Positions 14,401 to 19,324 of a stretch of 19,324 nt of DNA are shown one piece after another (within the stretch, counting starts at the first letter, position 1; each line of letters starts with the position of its first letter). The translations under genes and the position numbers were made by a program. Below the pieces are notes generated by a model. It had not been told where the DNA came from and did not search any database. It saw only the letters and a list, made by a program, of their open reading frames with translations. This DNA is from Oscillospiraceae bacterium (lineage in GTDB: Bacteria > Bacillota_A > Clostridia > Oscillospirales > Oscillospiraceae), in contig JAGBAI010000152.1 in assembly GCA_017939025.1 (NCBI GenBank), positions 1 to 19,324 of the forward strand, given 5' to 3'.

Positions 14401-16164
14401 TTGACCGAATCGAAAACTGAAAGCCGATCAACCTATGCGCCCAGCTACAAAGTCATTGACCACTGTCTGCTGGAAACCAAAAACAGCAAACAGGGACCCT
14501 ATGATAAAAAGCTGTGTAACTTCATGCCCTGGATCACCAGCGAGGTGACACTGGATGACGGGGCACAGACCACCACCAGGATCCGTCTGAGAGGAATTCA
14601 TCAGAGCGGACGGGAACTGCCAGAGATTGAAATTCCCGCTGACGAGCTGGGAAACTTCAACTGGGTGGCAAAACACTGGGGCATCAACTGCATTCTGGAA
14701 GTGGGACAGAATGTGAAAGACAGTCTCCGCTATGCCATCCAGACCACCGCTGAGAAAGCTGACCATCAAACGGTGTATGCAGTGACCGGGTGGAAGAAGA
14801 TCGCTGGTGAGTGGCAATTCCTCATGCCGGGAGCAGAGAAATTAACGGTGCATCTTCCCGGAAAGATGCAGGGCTACCGGATGGAGCAGGAATATGATTA
14901 TCTGGATGTGCAGGTTGTGTCCTGCCTGATGCAGGATTCCTTTGCACCGGATGAAATCCTGCTTCCTCTGCTGGCATTTACTTTCCTGACACCGCTGAAT
15001 CATTTCCTGAAGCTGGCAGGCTGCGAACCCAAGTTCGTATTGTTCCTCGTAGGCAAGACCGGCTCCCGGAAAAGTACCTTAGCAGCTCTGTTCCTGTCCT
15101 TCTTCGGAAGGTTCACAGGAACGGAGCTGCCTTTGTCATTTCGGGATACCACCAACAGCATCCTGCATAACGCATTCACACTGAAAGATGTGCTGACCTG
15201 CATCGATGACTTCCATCCCGCAGGCCGTCAGGAGGAACAAAAGCTCACCGCAACCGCGCAGAGCATCATGCGTGCCTACGGCGACCGCACAGGCAAAGGT
15301 CGTCTCCGTGCTGATTCCACTCCCATGGATGCACGACCACCCCAGGGCAATGCTATCATCACCGCAGAGTTCCCACCGGACATTGGGGAAAGCGGTACCG
15401 CCAGATACTTTGCGCTGGAACTGAAAAATGGTGACATTGATCTGGAATATTTGACTTCTCTCCAGCGGGAGACGGAGAGAGGTACATTGCAAAGATGCAT
15501 GTTCGCTTACATCCAATGGTTGAAAGAACGCTTTCTGGTGTCGGACGATACAGCGAAGGAATTTGTTTCTCTTTTGAAAAGCATGTTTGAAGCCAGACGG
15601 AATGACTTTCGGGAAAGTGGAATCCAATGTCATGGTCGTGTTCCGGAGGCGGTTGCTCATCTGCGAATCGGGATGGATATGTTTTTGCTCTTTCTGAAAG
15701 ACAATGGAAACATCCCGGAGGATTATATGAAATACATAGCAAAGCGTTTCAAGGATATCCTCTATGATCTTGCCCAGAAACAGGCAGACAACATTGTGCA
15801 GGACAAGCCTACACACAAATTCATCCGAAAGCTCTATGCACTGATAGAAAGCAACCAATGCAGTTTGCTGCCAAGAAATCAGATCCATGATTTTGTTCCA
15901 AACAACTGCATCGGCTATGAAGATGATACGCTTCTCTATCTGAATAGTGACCTGGCGCACAGGGCGGTGAAGAAGCTGTGCGAGGATCAGGGAGAAGCAT
16001 TCACCATCTCCTGCAAATCACTGTTAAAACAACTGGCGGAGGAAGATCTTATTTTTACAAGTGCAGGACAGAACACAAGATCGGTTCGCATCAACGGAAA
16101 GTCAAAGCGTCTGCTGTGTCTCTACCGGGAGAAAGCGCAGCTCATCGCAGACGGTGTATTGTGA
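14401..16164 (+). CDS. P-loop ATPase, DUF927-like replicative helicase
   Basis: This 587-residue protein has a clear Walker A motif, GKTGSRKST (about residues 218-226), a Walker B-like TCIDDFH (about 267-273), and a conserved ARYFALEL strand near 345. The region before the P-loop (YAVTGWKKIAGEWQFLMPG) and the helicase core match DUF927-type helicase/primase-associated proteins of mobile elements. It probably supports element replication or unwinding after excision or transfer. The TTG at 14401 is chosen: AAAGGAG lies seven bases upstream, whereas the ATG at 14395 is one base from it. The gene is divergent from the zinc-protein gene. A 425-base noncoding stretch follows. Confidence 0.75.
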   Translation: MTESKTESRSTYAPSYKVIDHCLLETKNSKQGPYDKKLCNFMPWITSEVTLDDGAQTTTRIRLRGIHQSGRELPEIEIPADELGNFNWVAKHWGINCILEVGQNVKDSLRYAIQTTAEKADHQTVYAVTGWKKIAGEWQFLMPGAEKLTVHLPGKMQGYRMEQEYDYLDVQVVSCLMQDSFAPDEILLPLLAFTFLTPLNHFLKLAGCEPKFVLFLVGKTGSRKSTLAALFLSFFGRFTGTELPLSFRDTTNSILHNAFTLKDVLTCIDDFHPAGRQEEQKLTATAQSIMRAYGDRTGKGRLRADSTPMDARPPQGNAIITAEFPPDIGESGTARYFALELKNGDIDLEYLTSLQRETERGTLQRCMFAYIQWLKERFLVSDDTAKEFVSLLKSMFEARRNDFRESGIQCHGRVPEAVAHLRIGMDMFLLFLKDNGNIPEDYMKYIAKRFKDILYDLAQKQADNIVQDKPTHKFIRKLYALIESNQCSLLPRNQIHDFVPNNCIGYEDDTLLYLNSDLAHRAVKKLCEDQGEAFTISCKSLLKQLAEEDLIFTSAGQNTRSVRINGKSKRLLCLYREKAQLIADGVL

Positions 16165-16589
16165 TTTTTATGTGTGGCAGGCGTTACGCAATTCCAAAAT
16201 CCGTTGCGGTGCTAGGAAAAACTTGTGGCAGAGTATCCGTCGCAGAAGAGCAGCGCAGGTGTTGCATGACACTGAAAAACTGTTTTCTATCTCTGCTGTG
16301 ACACTGCAAAAGTCACTGGAAGCAAATTTCAAAAAGCATTGCGGTTCTAGCGGAAACGGAATCTGTAGCTGGAAACACACATAAAAATCAGCGCCTATCG
16401 CAACAAACATACACCGCTGTTGCGGCACTATGGGAAGTCCATGCAAAATGTGCCCCGCTGTCAGCGATTTGCGGGGCTTTCGTAAAAGGATAGGGTTGGG
16501 ATACCATTCCCTAAAATTAAGCGGCGTTTGGGCGCAGGAAACCGTCAAAACCGCCCCGTAAAACGACCCAAGGCAGAAGGAGGTGAGAA
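16165..16589 (+). other. 425-base noncoding region with repeats and hairpins
   Basis: I see no credible coding frame here. It contains three direct copies of RTTGCGGNNCTA (16203-16214, 16338-16349, 16419-16430). One inverted CGCAACA at 16399-16405 pairs with TGTTGCG at 16418-16424. A GC hairpin (16452-16477) has a weak T run. A small hairpin, TTGGGA/TCCCTAA, lies at 16496-16514. Its place between a helicase and mobilization genes suggests a replication, transfer or regulatory region. Confidence 0.5.
16452..16481 (+). terminator. Possible intrinsic terminator
   Basis: GCCCCGC (16452-16458) pairs perfectly with GCGGGGC (16471-16477), followed by TTTCGT. The T run is short, so it may be a weak terminator or a structural element of the transfer region. 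Confidence 0.4.
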
Positions 16590-16751
16590 ATGCCCAGAAT
16601 GAGCAAACGCAGAAAGCAGGCGCTGGCTTTCTTTCTGACGGACAAATGCAGGATAGTTTATAACAGGCTGTGCCTGAGATGTACACACGATTGCAAACAG
16701 AGTCACCGTGCGGTGATTATCGAGTGCCGACGGTTTGAGAAGCGGCGGTGA
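16590..16751 (+). CDS. Small four-Cys mobilization-region protein
   Basis: This 53-residue basic protein begins MPRMSKRRKQALAFFLTDKC and contains LCLRCTHDCKQSHR followed by IIECRRFEKRR. A strong ribosome site, GAAGGAGGTGAG, precedes the ATG. Counting C20, C28, C31, C35 and C46 there are five cysteines; CxxC-x3-C is the core. From memory, similar short basic Cys-rich products occur just upstream of MobC/relaxase genes in Clostridia mobilizable elements, but their function is not known to me. A hairpin-rich stretch separates it from the MobC-like gene. A nucleic-acid-binding or relaxosome accessory role is plausible from charge and position only. Confidence 0.65.
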   Translation: MPRMSKRRKQALAFFLTDKCRIVYNRLCLRCTHDCKQSHRAVIIECRRFEKRR

Positions 16752-16757
16752 GAAATT

Positions 16758-16807
16758 CCCGTCGCTCCGACGACGGGGCAAGCAGAGCGCCTGGCTGTCT
16801 GCCTGCC
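16758..16807 (+). other. Paired hairpins, candidate oriT
   Basis: CCCGTCG (16758-16764) pairs perfectly with CGACGGG (16771-16777). Next to it GGCAAGCAGA (16777-16786) pairs with TCTGCCTGCC (16798-16807) with one mismatch. A GC-rich unpaired stretch, CCCCCGCCCCTAAAGGGAG, follows. Adjacent inverted repeats directly upstream of a MobC/relaxase pair are the usual form of an origin of transfer. The nic site is not assigned. Confidence 0.45.
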
Positions 16808-16888
16808 GCACCCCCGCCCCTAAAGGGAGAACCGGGCAGCAGCCCAGACCCACTTGGAAACCATATTTTTAAGAAAATGGAGGTAATA

Positions 16889-17203
16889 TTGAGCAACAGA
16901 AAACGAAACCTGACCGTGACCATCCGGGTCACACCATCAGAGAAAGAAGCCATTCTCAGGAAAGCATCCGAAGCGGATATGACTCTGACGGACTATCTGG
17001 TTACCGCAGCTCTCAGCACGGAGATTCATGTAGCTGAGGATATAAAACCTGTAGTGTCAGAACTGAAACGGATCGGAACCAACATGAACCAGATTGCTAT
17101 GAAGATCAACGCAGGCGTGTTCCGCTCCTATAATTTCAGCGAAGTCATCGACTGGCAGCGGAAGCTCTACGAAGAAGTCTACCGCATTGGCAGAGGTAGC
17201 TGA
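16889..17203 (+). CDS. mobC: MobC-like relaxosome accessory protein
   Basis: The 104-residue product has an N-terminal ribbon-helix-helix-like DNA-binding segment (NLTVTIRVTPSEKEAILRKA, then ADMTLTDYLVTAAL). Its C-terminal half carries the MobC signature LKRIGTNMNQIAMKINAG. Such proteins bind oriT and help the relaxase nick it. The TTG at 16889 is preferred because GGAGG lies five bases upstream; the ATG at 16877 lies before that site. Its stop overlaps the relaxase start as TGATG, so expression is coupled. The candidate oriT hairpins lie just upstream, consistent with autoregulation. Confidence 0.87.
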   Translation: MSNRKRNLTVTIRVTPSEKEAILRKASEADMTLTDYLVTAALSTEIHVAEDIKPVVSELKRIGTNMNQIAMKINAGVFRSYNFSEVIDWQRKLYEEVYRIGRGS

Positions 17204-18672
17204 TGGCGACAGTCACATACATCAAGGAAAAGAAGCAGCACCTCGGTGCCATGGTTACTGTGATGAAATACTGTGCTCAGGAACAGAAAACCTGGGACGA
17301 GCAATCCCAGCAGAAACTGGTAAGCGGTATCAACTGTGACGGAGGCAATGCCATCACGGAGTTTCTGGCAACGAAGGCTGCCTACAACAAAATGGACGGC
17401 ATCAACTTCTACCAGTACGTTCAGTCCTTTCATCCCCGGGAGAATATCACTCCCCAGCAGGTGCATGAGATTGCAAGAGCGTTTGCAGAGAAAGCATGGC
17501 CGGGATATGAGGTGCAGATCTGCACCCACTGCGATGCCCAGCACATCCATTCCCACTTTGTAATCAACTCCGTCAGCTTTGTAGACGGACGAAAGCTCCG
17601 CCAAGATCCCAGCACTCTGCGTCAGCTTCGCAGCATCAGTGACAAGATCTGCAAGGAACATAACCTGAGCATCCTGCCGCCCTATCAAAAGGGCGGCAGA
17701 AAACTTTCCCCGCGGGAATACCGTGCCGCCCGGAGAAATCAAAGCTGGAAGTTCCGTCTGATGTACGACATCAATAAAGCGATGGAGAAAAGCTGCAGTC
17801 GCGAGGATTTTATAAAACTGATGAATCGTTCCGGGTACAAAGTCCTCTGGACAGAAGAACGGAAGCATATCACTTTCTCCTGTCCCAGCGGAATGAAATG
17901 CCGGTGCAATAAACTACATGATGATAAATACTTAAAGGAGAATATCGAATATGAATTCACAATCCGAGAACAATACCTGGCTGGAAGACTTCATCCAGAG
18001 CAACGGTCAGGCGATGGAAGAAATCAAAGAAGCACCCTACCCGCCAGTCGTGTACACAGTGCCGAAAGAATGGTTGGAGAACGGAATAAAACTGCTGGAG
18101 CAGGCCGTGGAGTTCCAGCCTACCCTGTACCGCCTGATCAGCCTGCTGTCCACCCGGAAGGAGTTGGAGCAGATGCAGGTTCGGCAGCGGCAGCTTCTGC
18201 AAGCGGAGAAGCAGGACACTCTGGCAACCATCCGCAGCACACTGCAACAGGATGGGAAAACGAGAGAAAAGTTTTCTACCGATACATCGAAAATGCTCTC
18301 CGACAGTCTCAAGGCTATGGAAGATACGGCCCAGCGTTTGGAGCAGCGCATTCTGAAGAAGGTCGCCAGGGCATCTGTCCTGTCGGCAGTGCTGTCGGTG
18401 CTGGCCTGCGGGCTGCTTCTGCACTTGGCGGGCTGATCGATAGCAACTCCGATGACCCGGATGAGCAGAGAAAGAAGATCGGAGCCCAGCAGGCTGCGTC
18501 CAACCTAGGAGCCGTCATCGGTCTCGCCGCAGGAATCATCGGCGCACTGGCAGAGAAAGAAAAAGAGGAGGAGCAATCCATTCAGGAGGAAGAAGAATTC
18601 AAAGAGTTCCTTGCTGAGATGGATAAAGAATATGAATACGAAGAAGAACAGAATTGGCAGCAGACCATGTGA
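17203..18672 (+). CDS. MOB-P type relaxase
   Basis: The 489-residue relaxase has a candidate catalytic Tyr23 (MKYCAQEQKT) and the three-His metal motif HCDAQHIHSHFVIN (about residues 109-122), so the nicking domain is intact through about residue 250. It nicks oriT and pilots the strand into the conjugation channel of a helper element. After about residue 250 the sequence becomes Gly/Arg/Ala-rich because a second gene occupies the +1 frame (17951-18436). The relaxase frame stays open and ends in an Ala/Gly segment (GAVIGLAAGIIGALAEKEK) and an acidic tail. Overlap with MobC is one base. The C-terminal half could be genuine dual coding, or the functional relaxase could be shorter. Confidence 0.85.
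   Translation: MATVTYIKEKKQHLGAMVTVMKYCAQEQKTWDEQSQQKLVSGINCDGGNAITEFLATKAAYNKMDGINFYQYVQSFHPRENITPQQVHEIARAFAEKAWPGYEVQICTHCDAQHIHSHFVINSVSFVDGRKLRQDPSTLRQLRSISDKICKEHNLSILPPYQKGGRKLSPREYRAARRNQSWKFRLMYDINKAMEKSCSREDFIKLMNRSGYKVLWTEERKHITFSCPSGMKCRCNKLHDDKYLKENIEYEFTIREQYLAGRLHPEQRSGDGRNQRSTLPASRVHSAERMVGERNKTAGAGRGVPAYPVPPDQPAVHPEGVGADAGSAAAASASGEAGHSGNHPQHTATGWENERKVFYRYIENALRQSQGYGRYGPAFGAAHSEEGRQGICPVGSAVGAGLRAASALGGLIDSNSDDPDEQRKKIGAQQAASNLGAVIGLAAGIIGALAEKEKEEEQSIQEEEEFKEFLAEMDKEYEYEEEQNWQQTM
17951..18436 (+). CDS. Nested MobB-like membrane-anchored protein inside the relaxase gene
   Basis: A 161-residue frame lies entirely within the relaxase gene, in the +1 frame. AAAGGAG about ten bases upstream of the ATG provides a ribosome site. 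The product looks like a real protein: an acidic N-terminus, an amphipathic coiled-coil middle (LEQMQVRQRQLLQAEKQ; MLSDSLKAMEDTAQRLEQ), a basic LKKVAR and a C-terminal membrane helix (VLSAVLSVLACGLLLHLA). In plasmid RSF1010, mobB likewise lies inside mobA in another frame, and MobB has a membrane-associating C-terminus. That parallel suggests a relaxase-stabilising or membrane-tethering role. Sequence homology to RSF1010 MobB is not claimed. Confidence 0.75.
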   Translation: MNSQSENNTWLEDFIQSNGQAMEEIKEAPYPPVVYTVPKEWLENGIKLLEQAVEFQPTLYRLISLLSTRKELEQMQVRQRQLLQAEKQDTLATIRSTLQQDGKTREKFSTDTSKMLSDSLKAMEDTAQRLEQRILKKVARASVLSAVLSVLACGLLLHLAG

Positions 18673-18701
18673 TCTGCTGCCGCAATTATTTTATGGAGGT
18701 A

Positions 18702-18875
18702 ATGCCTATCGCAAAGAAGAATCCCATTGTAAGCGTCACATTTTCCTATGTAGGGAAGGACTCGCACTTCGAGACCTTTCTTAAAACCATTGTCCGGGAT
18801 TACCTGGCGGTGGATGATCCAGCGGCAATTCCAGAAGACAGTTTTGTCGATAAGGTAGAATCTGATGCCGCATAG
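18702..18875 (+). CDS. Small protein upstream of the right serine recombinase
   Basis: A 57-residue product reads MPIAKKNPIVSVTFSYVGKD and continues FETFLKTIVRDYLAVDD to an acidic end. I do not recognise a named family. In size and position it parallels the TnpW-like gene that precedes the left recombinase, with a strand followed by a helix ending in a short LLRL/IVRDY-type segment, but this similarity is loose. GGAGG lies just two bases before the ATG at 18702; the ATG at 18693 lies on the ribosome site itself. It follows the relaxase stop by 29 bases and is probably in the same transcript. Confidence 0.55.
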   Translation: MPIAKKNPIVSVTFSYVGKDSHFETFLKTIVRDYLAVDDPAAIPEDSFVDKVESDAA

Positions 18876-18907
18876 CATATTCCCGCTAGCTATTCCAAAA
18901 ACTATGT

Positions 18908-18942
18908 GCTATGGTGTGTGCTACGAACGTAGAACCATAAGC
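18908..18942 (+). promoter_or_regulatory. Long imperfect palindrome before the right serine recombinase
   Basis: Outer arms GCTATGGT (18908-18915) and ACCATAAGC (18934-18942) enclose inner arms CTACG and CGTAG (18921-18925, 18928-18932) around AA. The structure ends just before the ribosome site GGAAAGGAG (18943-18951). It could be an operator, an mRNA hairpin that limits translation of the recombinase, or part of a recombination site. Confidence 0.45.
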
Positions 18943-18960
18943 GGAAAGGAGAAAAGACTA

Positions 18961-19324
18961 TGAGAGTATGGCTTTACTACCGCCTGTCTCGTGATGAAGA
19001 TGAAGAACTCAATTCCCTGCTGAATCAAAGAAGCATTATCGAAAGCTATGCTCTCAGCCATGGGCATACGATTGTGGGCGAGTCCTGCGACGATAATATT
19101 TCAGGTATGCACTTTGACCGCGACGGTATTGAGCAGCTGACAGAAGCAGTGGATGCCGGACTGATCGATGCAGTCATCGTCAAAGACCTGTCCCGCCTTG
19201 GGCGGCACCGCACACAGACTGCCCTATACATCGATTACCTGCGGCAGAATCATGTGAGGGTACTGTCCGCAACAGAAAACATCGATACCTTCAACGAAGC
19301 AGACGATCTGGTCATCGGTTTCAA
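18961..19324 (+). CDS. Large serine recombinase, N-terminal part (runs off the window)
   Basis: The visible 121 residues are a resolvase catalytic domain. They include YYRLSRDEDEE with catalytic Ser10, then GESCDDNISGMHFDRDG, and VKDLSRLGRHRTQTALYID with the conserved Arg residues. The start is unambiguous: GGAAAGGAG lies nine bases upstream. It is clearly different from the left recombinase (YERLSRDDNMEGES; SRLGRNYIEVG), so the two are not copies of one element. Its position after the mobilization genes fits the integration module of the right element. The DNA-binding domains lie beyond the window, so completeness cannot be judged. Confidence 0.88.

Larger units (their letters stand above)
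12047..19324. mobile_element. Integrative mobilizable element backbone (right side partial)
   Basis: A sigma-like gene, a zinc-cluster protein, a DUF927-like helicase, a candidate oriT, MobC, a relaxase with nested gene and a serine recombinase together form a mobilizable element without its own mating-pair genes. The right end is outside the window. The left end is not resolved: it may lie near 12000, or it may lie left of the operon, making 3239-11927 its cargo. Confidence 0.6.

Noticed and set aside
15136..15960. A 274-codon open frame on the minus strand
   Set aside because: It is antisense to the helicase gene through its Walker motifs and shows no domain of its own.
16061..16384. Open frames across the end of the helicase gene and the noncoding stretch
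   Set aside because: They begin inside the helicase gene, lack ribosome sites and have no protein-like composition. The stretch is better read as noncoding repeats.
17179..17868. A 229-codon open frame on the minus strand
   Set aside because: It is antisense to the conserved relaxase domain, which clearly codes on the plus strand.
17203..18672. A frameshifted relaxase pseudogene
   Set aside because: The relaxase frame has no stop through the overlap and resumes a structured tail after it. The inner frame has its own ribosome site. Overlapping genes explain this better than damage.
1..19324. CRISPR array, rRNA, or an insertion sequence with a DDE transposase
   Set aside because: No regularly spaced repeats, rRNA-like sequence or transposase motif was seen on either strand.

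Overview
The window looks like a Clostridia-type gut Firmicute. The evidence is a Tn916/Tn4451-style mobile-element gene set, strong AGGAGG ribosome sites, TTG starts, an OmpR-type two-component pair with Gram-positive features, and middling GC. Assignments come from reading the sequence and remembered family features; no database search was run.

Layout. (1) About 1-3080, plus strand: the right-hand end of an integrative element. It holds the tail of an unknown gene, a cysteine-rich KTR protein, a Tn916 Orf7-like sigma-like protein, an Orf8-like helix-turn-helix protein, a frame-disrupted TnpW-like gene, and a large serine recombinase with a good promoter. (2) 3086-3178: a minus-strand intrinsic terminator and the 3' half of a tRNA-Leu(UAG) gene that starts exactly at the anticodon loop, as expected of an integration scar. 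(3) 3239-11927, minus strand: a seven-gene, tightly coupled operon. In order of transcription it encodes two MalF/MalG-type permeases, a HlyD-type adaptor, an FtsX/MacB-like membrane protein, an OmpR-family response regulator, a histidine kinase and a 759-residue lipoprotein joining a beta-propeller-like region to a family 1 solute-binding domain. No ABC ATPase is encoded. (4) 12047-19324: a mobilizable-element backbone. A sigma-70-like gene and a zinc/AT-hook protein (minus) diverge from a P-loop DUF927-like helicase (plus). These are followed by a 425-base repeat-bearing noncoding stretch, a small four-Cys protein, hairpins that may be oriT, a MobC-like protein, a MOB-P relaxase with a second gene nested out of frame, a small accessory protein and the start of a second large serine recombinase.

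Main result. The operon promoter and the promoter of its last gene (the lipoprotein) share one architecture on the minus strand: TTTAGAGAT-N2-ATTAGAG, exactly 10 bases, then a TAYACT -10 box, then an ATG 31-34 bases further on. Two TTAGAG half-sites at 11-base period just upstream of -10 are the layout of OmpR-family activators such as CiaR, so the operon's own response regulator is the obvious candidate to bind both. I infer a self-regulated envelope or uptake system in which the kinase and regulator control the permeases, the HlyD/FtsX-like pair and, through a second promoter, extra lipoprotein. It must borrow ATPases from elsewhere or work unconventionally. Its position between a tRNA scar and two recombinase-bearing elements suggests mobile cargo, but the element borders are not resolved here.
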